Below, piece by piece: positions 9,941 to 23,500 of a stretch of 64,000 nucleotides of DNA (positions within the stretch are counted from its first letter, which is position 1; every line of letters begins with the position of its first letter). This stretch comes from Periconia sp. R9002 (Eukaryota; Ascomycota; Dothideomycetes; Pleosporales; Periconiaceae), in the NCBI GenBank assembly GCA_023627715.1, contig JAMAHW010000062.1, positions 184,115 to 248,114 on the forward strand, in the 5' to 3' direction. The notes beneath the pieces were generated by a model, which saw only the letters and a list, made by a program, of their open reading frames with translations, had not been told where the DNA came from and did not search any database. The position numbers were made by a program, and so were the translations under genes.

Positions 9941-12900
9941 CTGTTATTTCATTATATGTATATGGGCTGTGCACGAGAAACATGCTGTGATTCCGAATCA
10001 GGCAATGCTGTATCACGTCGAAACATGGGGTAGACCGCAGACGGTTGCAGCCCCGACGGCGGACGGGTGTAACCCGGATCTGACGGGACCAGAACGAGTG
10101 GAATAGATTTTAGAGAGAAGGCAACTAGGAAACACTCATAGCAGCGAGAAGGTGAGACTGATGGAATACTAGTTTTCAAATTGCTTTTGCCAGTTACATC
10201 CTGACGAAATTCTTTGTTGACAAAGGCCATATTCAATAGCTATAGTCTGCAACTTACATGATGACGTTGCATAGATATTGTCTTGATGGCTTTCAATGTA
10301 ATCCCTTCCGTCGATGCCAACGTACAATATGCGGTAGCGAAATGCAGAACTAACCAAGATATCCCTCGGGTCTTTGCATAGAACGTGAATAGAACGTGAG
10401 CGGAAGAAACAGTTGTTCTCCCCGAAGGCTTATTCGATTTTGTGACCACCACCTCGAGGTCTGAATACTGTGAAACGGTTCTCCTCACGGGCAATGTGAA
10501 AAATGCTTGACTTTTCTCTTTTAAGGCTTATGATTCCTTAACGACTCAGATTCTGTGTTCCCTCGAAAATGTCTGCAACCCAAGCCACGATGATCATTAT
10601 CTGGCAAGCATCAGCCGCCTTCCGCGCTTTGTTGTGTTACTCTTGTGTTACGCCGGGGGAACGGAACTTGGACAGCTGAGGCTGTCAACGATGTCATCCT
10701 ACATATCGCAAAGACCCGCATAGATACCTTAAACGAGCCTACTTGACATCGTACGCCCTTCACAGTATTCTATTCTAGCACTGCTTAGATTCGTTATAGT
10801 TGCGACTATTATAGGCGATTGATTACACTCCAGAAGGGTCAGGATATGGTGGGCAGGAGCTACATGGTCGGACATAGTCACATAGCCAGACAGCCAGCCA
10901 GTATAACAATACAATACAGATATACCTCATCCATGATACCGTTACAAGAAGCACAAATACCTCTTACAAATCAGTCCTGGCCAACATCATACATCTTGCA
11001 CGATATAGTAAAGAGCACTACATTAGAATCTTCGTTCTTCGAGCGTACCGATATAGCCATGCTAGGTATGATAACGAAAAGTCCAAATCTGTGTAGTTGC
11101 TATACCAAGTACGACTCCTTGTACTTGCAAGAAACCGATTGCAGTTTTATTTGGCAAAGTCTAAAAAACAGTGCCCTGGTTCGTATGTATTGTCAGGAGG
11201 AGCCATGTTGTTCCCGTACGACAAACTTAGTTCTTCTTTTCCCTTCCATTACTCCCCTGAGTTTTTTTCCACTGCGTACTCAGTGAATGATGATTCGACG
11301 GACTATATCGATAAGACCATCCATATGTCACTGCCCCAAGAATCAGGACTTTCCAAGCCTTGCTCCAGCATAACCCCCGGACATGAAATTCAGTCTCTCG
11401 ACCGGAACAGCGCCCCTCACGTTTGGGGTAACTTGATGGATACATACAGTACACTTGCTACGTCAATCACTATCTGATTATCAACGCCCAGATCTTACTT
11501 AGCGCGCATGATAATCGTTTCCAACTTTCCAACACCGCTGGGGTGGAGTACAAGCCAATATATCAACAGATATTTAGTAACTACTAGATCTTGTTTTTGG
11601 GGCAATTACTACTTTTTAGTAAGGACTATTGAAACTCACAACACTTGCTTCCTAAGCACTCGGAAAGCCAAGCCAGATGGCCCAAACGTTTGACGACTAG
11701 GTACTACTACTGAGGATCTCTCTTGTCTTGTCTAATTTAAGAAAAAGATCTGAGCTTGAATAGGTACCTTTGTACAATACCTCGTAGGCAGCTAGCAAGT
11801 GGGTACATCTTCATAAGACTCACGAAAGCCAAATAAGCGCATCCCCGCGCGATCCACACGCGCCGTATGTTTCCACGAATGGGTGTGCAGCGTGGTATGG
11901 ACCTTAGTGTGCACAGTAAGAACTAAAGATCTCGCTTCGTTCAAGGACGGCGAGGCGAGTGAGGGAGCGAGCGCACGCACGCACGCGCTCGCAGGAGCCG
12001 TACGACGATTTACGTGCCCAGTGCTATCCGGCAGACTCCATTACCAGTACGAGTCACGATCCACGACTTAAAGTTCAAAACACCCCATTTAATCACATCC
12101 TTCCATTTCCTTCCCTGCACATAAAAAAAAAACGAGAGCCGTGCGGCGGCGACATTCCCGGCCCCCAGATCCCGACCTCGTTCTATGCATCTCACGTAAT
12201 CTTGCTCTTTATTCCACGTACTCTCGCAATCTAGGGGCCTACGAGGCAACGCTCAGCTCATCAAGCGACAAGCCCCTCCATCGTTTCAAACAAGAGCTCC
12301 CACAGACGTTCCTGTGGTTCTTTTGCGCGAGCGCTCGGTCGGTCAGAGGAAACTTCCGAGTCCGCTCGCTGCTGAGAGGGCCACAGGTCGGTGCATGTTC
12401 GTGTCTGTTTCGTTTCTGGTTCGGATTCGCGGAGATTCTTGTTCGCTCGCGTGGACACCACACGGGAGCTAGGCCTGATTCGGGCACGACGCGCTAGTTG
12501 CCTATCTATCGTAAGTTGGCAAGGGTCGTGGACTTGGGTATGGAATGATGTACTGTAGGCGATGAGAGGGGTAATCAATTCGTAACGCAATGCCGGGTGC
12601 GAAGGGCAGGGCATGGCAGGGAAAGGTGTGCAGTCATGTCCTGTTCTGGTCGGGGGTTATTTCATCTTGGGCTGCGCTGTGCTTCTCACCAAATCGTTTG
12701 GTGTTTAGTCGTAAGTCGGTCTAACTACGCGTGTGTAGACTACCAAGTGATTAGTGCCTATTGAAATCATACTACGGACTTGACAAGTGGGGTACGCTTT
12801 CTCGTGCTGATGAGGCGAAGGGTCTAAGAGTGGAGATGAGACGAGATGGAGACGAGACGAGGCGGGGGCAGGAATGGGAAAGATACGGAAGGGGTAGCCT

Positions 12901-14779
12901 TCCCATGAGAGCGGGATGACGATGGTTGAGGAGGGTTGATCGTGTCTGTATCTGTGTAGTCGGAGTGGTGTCCGCATCCGGCGACTAAGAGCATGAGGGG
13001 GGGCGTATGTGTGCGCACCTAGGTAGGTACTGGTATGCATGCGCGCACGTGGTGATGAATCGGTGATGATCCGATGATTAATTTAGGGGTCGTCAATTGT
13101 CGTGTGTTTATCTCTCGCCCTACGTACTGTGGACTGTAGACTAGGAATCCAAAGGGAGGGGATATTTCTCTTGGTCCTGAAACGGACCGCGAAATGGGGC
13201 CGGAGCAGGGAAGACGGCGGGATCCATTCGCATTTTTTCTGTATAGAGAACCAAAGTAAAGCGTGGTCGGCATGGATGTGGTCGTATAGTAGCAGTATGT
13301 AATTTCTTTATGGCGTGGGGGACAATACTTGGAGGGTTCGTTATTGAGTTACTAGGTACCAATATACCCAAGTACGAATCAATGATGCATTCTCCAAACA
13401 CCCCTCCAATGAATGCTACAGGACAAAAGGTTCCTCCGTGCAAATGTCATTCCTTCATACTAATTCCCTCCTCAACCTTTCCAAATCCTTCCTTCATTCG
13501 GGTTCCTTCTGCTTCCGAGAGAACTCTAACCCCATCTACCCCGGCCCGCCTTAGCCTTTACTTACCCATTCTTTCAGGCTTCATCCTTCCATTCCACCTC
13601 TATCCAATCACGCATGAATTCCGCCATACTGGACAAGGCCAGCACGCTAGGCAGCTAGTCGATAGTTCCCATGTAAACCGGCAATACCAAAGCAGACCCC
13701 CTTTATAATAGTTCGTGGTCATTATATGAGGCAAACTCATCCCTGCAAAACGCATGGTACCGACCGAGACGGCATTGTGTGTTAATTAACAACCAATAGA
13801 ATACTACCCCTGTTTTGCGCTACGAAAAAAAGGGTGGGTGGAGACACCACGTGCGTCTCGGTGTGCCAGGATTCACCGCCGCACGATGCATGTGTACAGG
13901 ATTGTAGTGATTACGTTGTTCCAGTGAAATTTAACGAAGGGGCGGTTCTATGCACCATATAGCTCACTCGGGGAGGGGTTTGAGTCGAGGGGAGGGAACG
14001 GGGGGAGTGGGTTGTTGAACTGAAACGTTGCATTTCATTCGTATAAGATGTAGCCAGGGAAAAGCAACCCACTACCTACACCACGAAAAGTGCCGCATGC
14101 ATGTCTCGGTAGCACAAGACTAAAATAACTCGCGTCGATACGACCGCAAACCATGTGACGGATACATGAATGCGGTAGAAGGTGTGCTGTTCGTGTCGAG
14201 AATTCCCATACATCACGATATGCCATCCATCCCTTTCACACTCCACACCTCGCTATCCCATATGCCACGAGGCTCGTTTATCGCCTAAACTTCACGTCCA
14301 GCACATGGCAAAGCGAAGAAGAGCAGGGTGTACATGTACTTACATACACCTCTACACCTGAACATCAGCTTGGATCCCTGTTGGTTAAACACGCTTCGTG
14401 AACTGTATTTTCCTTGGCCAAACCATGTCTTCACTTTGCCGCTGCTATCCACCTTGTCATGGGTGGCTGGCTGAGTAGCGAATTGGGAGAGGGATTGGTC
14501 GGCATAGCCCAGAAGTTGATCAATATATGCTCCTTTGGGACGAAAGTGTCGATGATAGAGCGAGAGTGAGAAAAAGAATGTACCCCAGTCATTCAAACAA
14601 TGATGGCTGATACATGAACACTCAAGTCATGATATAGGCACTCTTCTACGCCCTTGGTAGTATACTCAGACATGAACGTACATACATGTGTCGGTAAAGA
14701 CACTCCTTTACCCTTATACGAGCCTCGATAAGATGAAAAACAAACCATCTGCCCTATAGAAATTATTCCTAGAAGATAC
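9941..14779. other. long gene-poor region
   Basis: About 4.8 kb with no coding sequence that I can defend. The first 450 bases may hold 5' exons of the minus-strand gene ending at 9402. The longest frames (for example 10819-11286 plus and 13310-13708 plus) lack codon regularity, domains or splice support. The stretch contains GC-alternating tracts (ACGCACGCACGCG near 11,975), a CACCTAGGTAGGTA block at 13016-13029 and long pyrimidine-biased stretches. The last 500 bases are the 3' flank of the KDEL-receptor-like gene. Confidence 0.45.
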
Positions 14780-16025
14780 TCATTTGGGAAATCCACTGTG
14801 CTCCGGGGCATCCGCATCGACATCGTCGTTCCATTCATCGCCTGCACTGACACCGCTTTCATGCGGTGCGCTGGCAGCAGCAGACACTGGGGGAGGTGCA
14901 TCCAAACCATCGTCACTATCATCTTCAAACGCTGCTGGATCTGCTAGTGGTTGCGCTTCTGGATCTTGATTTCCATTCACGGGGCTCTTCCTGCGTGGTG
15001 CGTTACGGACTCCTTCGTCGGCCGAGACGGAAATACCGCGTCTGCCCCATGCATTTTTGGGGCTACCGTTTTGGGCCTCGCGACGCGCTGTCTCTTCTTC
15101 TTCGAAATCAAAGTCGACGCTCTTTCTTCCAACGAAACGTCCAACGAGCCAGCCCCTTCCGAGATCCTCGGAATCGACGACGCCACCTCTTCGTAACTTG
15201 ACACGCTGTCGGCTGTAGTATACCCAGGCGAAGTCGATCATCAATGCCGTCTGAATCGTGCCCCATACCCAAGAAGTGGGATCTATATGGCCTTCCTGTG
15301 CCCCACGAACTATCCAGTTGAGAATATATAAAAATCGATATGTGCCCAAAGTAACGAGATAAAACGAATCGATGACGGTAGGAACAGTGGTTTGGCGCAT
15401 GAGCAAGAGTTGCGGTACAACGCAAATTGACTCGAGAATCTCAGAGAAGACCCACATGATCTATGGTTCATATGTTAGTTCACAGAAGCGAGATTCTGGG
15501 AGATGGGTTAACGTACTCGCAAAAAGGTGCTGGGCCCAAAGATGAATTTCCTGAAAATGAGGTACCAGAAAGGAGTGATGGCAATGCTAGCCAGCAAGCA
15601 GTACATTCCAAATTTCCATGCTTTCTCTCGTTCCCTTGTGCGCGCATAGACACTTGTCATGAGAAAAATAATATATAGCGATGATAGGGTATAAAATATC
15701 TGTCAAGTATTAGTGGCGGTTTTCCGACTTCGTCTCCATGTATCGGCGGAATGTGCGCACCTTGAGCGAAAAGTTCCATCGGTGCTCCCAGTCACTGGTG
15801 GCTGACGAAATAAATATGTCGAGGTACCGGGAGCAGAAAACGAGTGTATAAAGAGCTTGAGTGATGAGGGAAACACCTGGCATATGAGTTAGTCTAGCTG
15901 AGCTCTTGACGGATAGGGGGAAGGCTACCTTCAGCACTGCTGTTGCTGTGAATAGCCCATATCAATATGAGCTTGGATGACGTATGCGAGACATCCCCCA
16001 GGATATGGAAGATGTTGAAAGCCAT
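14780..16025 (-). CDS. ER lumen protein-retaining (KDEL) receptor family protein with long acidic tail
   Basis: Four predicted exons: 15929-16025, 15761-15876, 15517-15699 and 14780-15460, all with GT-AG introns and preserved frame, giving 358 residues. Residues 1-215 follow the ERD2/KDEL-receptor pattern: start MAFNIFHILGDVSH, then CSRYLDIF, then FSEILESICVVPQLLLM, then LGTYRFLYILNWI, then MIDFAWVYYSRQR. These match the seven-helix core with its ligand-pocket arginines and aspartate. Such receptors retrieve HDEL/KDEL proteins from Golgi to ER. Unlike the canonical receptor of about 210-220 residues, this one carries some 140 extra C-terminal residues, hydrophilic and Asp/Glu/Ser-rich. It is probably the second, divergent fungal paralogue rather than the housekeeping Erd2; retrieval function is inferred. 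Confidence 0.85.
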
Positions 16026-19000
16026 GCTCGAGAGCTATGGCTACGCAGCACGAGGCTGGCAGCCTGTTCGGGTGTGTCGTGATACTGCGCTTCTCTACGC
16101 CCGGGAAAGACGCCGTGGGCTTCTAGATGCTTTCAGAGGTCTACCAGAGATGCTCGTATCAAGCTTCACCAGTCTGTGGGTGGCTGTGGAGGGTGTTGCA
16201 TGCGTTTTCGGGTCTGTATTAGGGCAGTCTTAGGTAGCGGTAGCTGACCGATGTTGGATTACGACGCAGACGTCAAGCCATGTGACGATTAGGCTAGCTT
16301 TTTATGGCTTAGCTTCAACCATATCTCGCCATACATGGCACCCGTATGTCTCCACGGCAACATTAACACGTTTATATCTTCATTTTCTCTACCAGCTGCA
16401 AATAGTTTCATGGCCGAATTTCGTATTCTCACGGCCGGAATCTGACTTTTGCAGGCCTCTATACGAGTATGTGCAACGCTTCGTGGGCGGCCGTGTCATC
16501 TAATTCCTACGATGTCTACTGTATGTCTCACGACTCACCAGGTTGGAGCGGAATATATTGACCGCATTGATCGGGAATACAAAGCTGCAAGCTGATGCAC
16601 CAGATGGAGTGCTGCTTCGCGAATCGGACCGTATATTTTTAGCGTCCATCAAGGCCTCCTGTAGTCATTGACAATCGATATGTCTTGAAACAACTTCATG
16701 CTCCTCTAAACCGTAAATGGGGCCCGAAAAGTTTTTTCTCGACACCGGATGAACCTTTATGGTTGATAGACGTTGGCATTCCGGGCAGTCATGACCAAGG
16801 CTTCCTATGTGAAGTCTATGCGAACTCAAGATGAGGGTACCGTAGGGCTTGCCGATTTCTTTTGTTAGCACAACCGCATACTATGCGTTCATGCGTTGGT
16901 GTATGCCACTTGTTACTCCACGCCCGTTCAAGTCGCTCAGCGGCTTCCTAGACTAAACGCGCGACCTGCTTATCCGCAGAACGGTCCATTGCCCGACGGC
17001 CTTACGGTAAGGCATAGTGCCAAACTACAGTGACTAGCTGTGTAGGAAAAATCCAAGCGGACGGCCACTCGACGATAGAGTTCGGGCCATCGAGTCAAAC
17101 CACCGATTAAGCACTTTTTCCATGAGGCTCCTCCGTTTCGTTTTCCTAGTCAATTGCAGTGGATGGCCTGGACTTTCAAACGCTGTCCAACTACAGTACA
17201 AGATAAGATCGCGAAATGCAGGGACGAGTGATGTGTAACACCAGATTCTCCGTGGTATGACCTCGCCGTAATAAGTAAGTGGAGCAGAGGCGCTCTGATC
17301 TCGGCGTCATAGCAGAGGATTAACCTTCACATGGGCCCGTGCAAAAACGTCGGAATGCCACTAAGAGACTGCAGGTTTTTTCCAGAATACTGCATGGAAC
17401 GTTATCGTCTGTAATTCCTGTGGTAGTGTAGTTAAAGGGGGAAAGGGGGCGAAATTTCTAAAGGGTACGTGAAGATGGGGTATCTTTCTGCTAGCGCGTC
17501 GTGGCCGGAGTCCGGCCTACTGGAGGCTCAGAATTAACGGAAGCTAGGATCCGAGTGGAGTGGATAGTGACCAGAAAGCTTGTACTGTGGTTAACCGTGC
17601 CGTGTGTGCGGTTTTGAAAGGGGTAGAGACCCTGTATTGCGCTTTTACCTCAGTGCTGGGTACACGCGAGATTGGGAGTCGCAATTTCCATCACCGTATA
17701 CTCAGTGATTGATCTTCGGCTGGTTCAGTGTCATGGTCTGGAATGATGTGCAGTAATCGGTAGGTGTACCAAAGATGGTGCATATTAAGTGTACTGTAGC
17801 GGTCCGTTTAATGTTACGCGTATCAAAATGGCGGCGCAAAAAGAGCCGGACATGAGGGGCGGCATGAGATGAGATAAGCCAGGCGTGATTTGCAGGGCGC
17901 ATAGAGCGGGACATATTAACCAACATTTGATCGCGAAATTCGCCATATCAGGATGATTTTGCTTTCTCAAAAACACCCTGGACAGCATATGGCATTCCAT
18001 GACCTGTGCAGCAATTAGACGCACGAAGGAAGGACTGCACCGTGCTCCACCCAATGGAGGTGCTCAGTCTGCTTTGCACTGCTAATCCCAAAATCCACAA
18101 ATCGATGCGATAAACAAGGCCTCACTAGTCGGTCTGCTTCTAGACGGTGACGATGAGGGTAAAACGACCGCGACAGCGCCGCCGTGAGCCGCAGTCGCGG
18201 TTCAGCCGCCAGACGGCACACTGCGCAGTTTGGCATATTCAACAGCATATTTAGCATGCACCGATCGTACGCTTTATTAATTGCCTTGCTGATTCTGAGT
18301 ACCATTACTGCGTGGCTGCCTGTATACGCACGGCATTCCGCTTCACGGCGTACTGTTGTTTGAGAGGCTGCAGTCTTACATTTCTCCTTACCACATGGCA
18401 CACACACACTTCGTATTTTCCTGGCTCTACGCACCCTGGGTCATATTGAAGCAAAGCAAAACGAAAAAGGCTTGACCTAGAGGGCTATTCCTAGTACCTG
18501 TGAGAAGAAAGAGTAGAGTTGGCGCCCGTTATTGGGCCGGGCACAGCCGTTCGTGCACGCGGCTCAAGCGCAAGAGCCCTGAACTGGGTTGACAAGGGAC
18601 CATCAGACATGGTTACTCTTGGTCTACCTAACAGTATGTAGACATGGTCCAGCATGGCCTGGCATGGGGGACGGTATGGTGTGTACGTTATGGCTATGGT
18701 GCGGTGCAGTGCATACACCATACCCAGCGCTAAACATGCATGGCCTGCATGCCTCATCCTTCCAAGACCGCGCGCCGGGGCCGTCGATAGAGCGGTCGCA
18801 CTAGAAGCCTGCGCTCCTTCGCAGTGGCTTCCACGCAGACGGTAGACGGAGGCTTTGGGTGATTGACTGATATACAGCTCACGGGCACTGCCTTGCTTCG
18901 CCCCTGGATCGACCCAGTCGTACTATTACTACACACTCGCAGGCTTCATCTTGCTCAACATCACAAGTCTTAACCATCTAAACGTTCCCCCATTCACCCA

Positions 19001-19089
19001 TTCTCGCCAAAACCGGCTATTCACTAAACGCCTTGACATCATCCTTTCTGTTCTGAATACACGGCACATCCCCCCCACCTTGCCCTTGG
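16026..19089. other. long intergenic region, upstream of the SANT-like regulator
   Basis: About 3 kb without a supported gene. Minus-strand frames at 17785-18054, 18015-18434 and 18491-18757 look random. Such long upstream regions are common before fungal regulatory genes. It contains a 10-bp inverted repeat at 18673-18724. Confidence 0.45.
18673..18724. repeat. inverted repeat / potential hairpin
   Basis: The arm GGTATGGTGT (18673-18682) is perfectly complementary to ACACCATACC (18715-18724), with a loop of about 32 nt. It lies roughly 370 bp upstream of the SANT-like gene's ATG. Function unknown; it may be chance. Confidence 0.5.
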
Positions 19090-20568
19090 ATGACCACAGT
19101 CGAGATGCCTACCGTCCTCAAAGGCACTGTGCCCCCACCACACCTACAACTGACTACCTCTTTGCCGTGGTCAACGTACAACTCACACTGTTACCCGCCA
19201 ACCTCTTCACCCGGCCCAATGACCCCAGAGTCACTAAACTCCTACGCCACACGCCTACACGACAGCCCACTCACCTCCCAGGACACCCCAGTGCACACGT
19301 CTGCTCCTGCCTGGTTCGCTCCATCCGTCCCCGCCATGGACGCTCAGCAAGAGGTAGGATACATTCCGATTTAGTGTTTCCATCTTACCTCATTTTGTTG
19401 TACTCTTCCATTTTCATTTCCCGTCCCGCCCCATCCCTTCTCTAAGCTCTGCTCTGCCTTGCCGTAGCTGGAAACTAACCGCCAGCAGGCCACCTTCAAT
19501 ACTTTCGCATATAATCAGTCCTATGTAACACCGCATCCATCGTCTGCTGGTCCACTATCTCCTCACCATAGCGGATTACCTCTAACGCAAGCTCTTGACG
19601 CCGCATTATCAGGACCTTCGAGCATCGAAAATCCAGCGGGTAACTATTCACCAGTTTCACCTTGCTCTCAAAGCTCCGAAACAATGCTACCAGCATTAGC
19701 CCCTCATTCTAAACCACAGTCTCCCGAGACTTCTGGCCAGACCTCAGCTGGCCCAGCTCCTATGCGGCCGCGAAGTAGTCCCGGAGAGTACCAACCATGG
19801 ACTGTCAACTCTCTTAACGTGCACAATCCCAATATGCCTCCACTATTCTATCCCAGCTCGACTTATTCGAACCACCATAGTCCGAGTTTGAGTGAACCGA
19901 CCTTAGACCTCCCTAGCGACCTTAGCACGCCACATGCTCGTCGACTCTATGCTCCCATAGCACCTCATCCCCGCTTCCCCGGTACTAGTGCGCCCAAACG
20001 AGCTCGCGAGGAGGACGATGATCAGTCTGAGTTCAAACGACGGAGACGGTCAGACTCGAACACTTCCAGCACGGTAGAACTTGGCGAAGAAGACCGTTTG
20101 CTCATCCGGCTCAAGGACGAAGAGAGCATGCCTTGGAAAGAGATCGCAGCACGCTTCCAATCTGATCTGGGCAAGACGTACCAGATTCCTGCTCTCCAAA
20201 TGCGACTGAAGCGGTTACGAGAGCGTCTGCGAGTGTGGACCGAGACGGATGTGAAGGCACTGCGCATGGCACACGATTACTGGGTCCAGAACAAGTTTGA
20301 TATCATCGCACAAAAGGTGAGCTCATGGCATTCTATCTCCGCATTGAAACGTTTAAGCTAACTATAGCAGATGCTTGAGTTTGGCGCGACAGAGAAATGG
20401 ACCGCACGGCAATGTGCGCGCAAGTGGGCGGAAATAGACCCAGGACCAACTCCCTACACCACTTATGCGACGTATGAGCACCAACTCCCTACTTCGTACC
20501 CACCTTCCTACGCCATGAGCCCCGTGGAACCGCATCACTTCATGCCCTACGTGCCTCTTCAACAATAG
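19090..20568 (+). CDS. SANT/Myb-like putative DNA-binding regulator
   Basis: Predicted exons are 19090-19353, 19468-20316 and 20371-20568, all phase 0, giving 436 residues. The first two thirds are Pro/Ser/Thr-rich and disordered. A bipartite basic patch (APKRAREEDDD, then FKRRRR) looks like a nuclear localisation signal. It precedes two SANT/Myb-like helical units: roughly residues 290-335 (EEDRLLIRLKDEESMPWKEI) and 340-400 (RVWTETDVKALRMAHDYW, closing with TARQCARKWAEI across the last intron). The tail is Tyr/Pro-rich. The pattern suggests a transcription or chromatin factor; targets are unknown. The ATG at 19090 is the first in frame after a CT-rich leader. Confidence 0.75.
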
Positions 20569-23500
20569 GCGCGCGAGCTTTTCGTTTTCTGATACCTACT
20601 TGTTACGCTTGAACTAGCATTGTGCGCTTGATCCTTCAAATTCTTCGATTTCTAGCGGGCTATAGACCTTTCCAGATAGCGGGAGTTTGCTTTTGCGGCG
20701 CAGATACGACATGGGCAAAATTTGCATTTGCAGCGGGCGCATTTGGGCAAGGGGCGTTCTTTTTTTTTCGCGGGCGGTAAAACGGGTGCCTCCACCGTTT
20801 GCCTTCTCGCTTCAATCAAACTACTCCAAACTCTTCCTATTTCCCGGTACATACGTTTTTTCATTCTCAGTACATTTTTAACCCCCTTTTTGTTTCATCT
20901 GATGCATGTTTACGTTTTGCATGTCACCTTTTGTAATACCACTCCGCCTTGTTGGGCTTGTGTAGTGGAAGATAAAAAGAAAAGCCAGCTACCTAGGGTC
21001 TGAGTTCATTGCCCGAATGAAACAGCTTCACCGATCGGTCCTTCAGCTCGTTCTAGTTCATTTGCCCTCCTGCAGCGGCAAGGCATTCAGTAGAAAACAT
21101 GATAATCTACCATGTATCCCCACGCCTCACCTGAGCCATGATTGTGCCTTCCACCCGTGCCTACCTTACCTCAACACTTCTACCTCATAGCACCTTCCTG
21201 TACAGTCCGACATTGCGAGCGCTTCCATATGCCCAAAGGCTGTTCCTCCGTACGAGTGGACTCTGCGCAACACACCCGGCTGGCTGCTACGCCGCACACT
21301 TGCATGCTCAACTATATCCCAACGCACCCATAGGCACGGCAAAAGTTAGATTGCGTCGATAACGCACATGAAATGACACTCACGCGATCCCTCCTCATTC
21401 AAAACCCATCTTTCTCATTCGTCCATCTCCCTTTCGTCAATCGGCCTACCAAACTTGTTCTCCTCACACCTGCAAATAACCTGGCCTCGCATACATTTCG
21501 TCAACTATTCTCCATTCTGCCACGTAGGTTCGAATAAATATCTGAAACAGAATGGACACAATCCTTCTCTTCGTAGCGCCGCCCCCGCAGATGACAAAAG
21601 CCGCGCCGTAGCGCTAATCGGCTTTGCTCTATAATCGTGCCGTTACTGCGCCGCGCCGCATCTCAACACCGTCGCATCGCGTAGTACTGTCTACGCCGTT
21701 CTTTGGAATCTCTCGGCTCAATGGAGAAAATAACGATCGGTCAGATAAGGCAGACTGCAAGAATAGGAAGCTGGGTTGTTGAATTCGCGCGAGACTATCA
21801 CAAGATTCGTTGAAATGGAGCATCACGCAGGTAGCCTGGTGGCGTTGCAGTCTTGACTACAAGACTGGTCATTTTCTTGTGCGCTTTATTCATTGGCTTG
21901 TTATTGTATGTGCGGAAGGATTGTCCTTTTCAAACCTCATTTGTCAGTCTCGGGTGATTTTGAATCATAGACCTTGAGGGACCTGCTTCTGGCGAATGTG
22001 AAGGATCTACGCTGCTATTTGATGGGATAAATTGTGTTTTATGTAGTTCGAAAGGGTGCCGTGTGTACATTTTTGTGTTTGGAACAATGGTAAGAATGCA
22101 TGATGTGAGTCGTTGTTTGCTTGTTCGTGAATATGTGAGCTCAATCAATGTTGATATCCTGCTATTGCTTCCACTTTTGAGCTCCTTAAAATGAGAAGAA
22201 GTGAGGGGTATGGCGGCTTCTTGGTGCCTGAAGAAACAGCCACGGGCGTTTACACAGATGTCGACGCTTGCCCAGTGTGCACTGCGCCATGTGGGTAGCA
22301 GCGGATCAAAACCCATGACTCGAGGAGCGAGCGGGGAAATGGCCAAGCAGTATGAGCGTGCGGAGACAAGATTCCTTCAATTTGTTTTCTGGAATGGGAG
22401 AAGCTTGTTGTTTACTCGTATAGAGTTCGACTGTATGGCAATGTCTTTCGATGATGAGAATATTCACTCTGGGTACTTCATACATATCAAAGACCAAGAT
22501 CCCCAGACTGTTAACGTCGTCAAAAGTATAGTTTCGATTGAAAAAAGGCTCTTGTCAAATGAGCAGGTGCTTAACATGTTATTTAGGACACTTGGGAGAC
22601 ATCAAAAAATGTCGAGGGAGTACAAACAGCCATCACAGAGCTTTGTGAATCAGTGCAGTAGGGAAAGGAGGCCCTACGCGGTGGTCTCCCCAGTCTAGTA
22701 TCAAGACCGTAGCTTAATCTGTAATTTAAGACTACCAGAAACAGCCAAAAGGCTGGTGGACTCAAATCTGAGCAATACCTCAGGACGCAGGCGATGTCAC
22801 GTACGTCTATCTCGGTGCAGGAAAAAACGCCCAAGATGAGCCAACCCGTATCAATCGGCCATGCTCGCCGTTCAAGACGTAACGAACTGGTGACATCGAC
22901 GGCTCCTCCCTTCCGTATCTTCCCGCCTCAACTTAGTATACCGCACTCCTCCCTGAGCAGAAACCAACTACATTCATCCCCTGGTTACTCCCTTCCCTTA
23001 CCCAAAACAGTGCGGAGGCGGCTACCACAATCTATCTTGCTAGGCCCCACCACATTGGACCAAAACAAGGCAAATTCCACGCCCACCCACCATCAAGCTG
23101 ACCGCATGCCGCCGTTGGCGAATCAATCCATTATCGCAACCACTACCCTCGCAAGCATCTCCTCGCATCCTTGTATTTCCTTCGACATGCGTATACTAAC
23201 ACTGCATTGGCACGCATACGTCCACGGTGGCGCAACGAAACACAGCTTGGGCGTCACCCGAGCCACGTGGAAGAACACAGAGAGTTGTAGCTAGACATTA
23301 TCCGTGGGTACGTCGTTCCCTTTCTTTTCCCTCGGAGTGAGATTTTTGAAACTTGTGACCGTGCGGCGACGAGGCGACGTAATCCATGCGGTAGACATAC
23401 TGATTAGAGTGGGGGTTCTGCCTGCAAAGTGTTTCGTTGTAGTATATTGAATATATGCTATAGGCTATATTGTGACTGGGAAATGGCAGATCTTGACGGA

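Noticed and set aside
10819..11286. 155-residue frame on the plus strand
   Set aside because: No domain, no promoter or splice context, and composition like random translation.
13310..13708. 132-residue frame with a hydrophobic start
   Set aside because: The hydrophobic start is brief, the rest is Pro/Ser-rich noise, and there is no splice or leader support.
16901..17060. GC-rich segment that might be a structured RNA (5S rRNA or tRNA)
   Set aside because: No A/B box or 5S consensus could be matched; only short self-complementary pieces are present.
22201..22698. 165-residue frame on the plus strand
   Set aside because: Isolated, no recognisable family, no signal or domain. It could be a lineage-specific gene, but I cannot support it.
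22794..23294. 166-residue frame on the plus strand
   Set aside because: Ser/Pro/His-rich translation of pyrimidine-rich DNA without any supporting feature.
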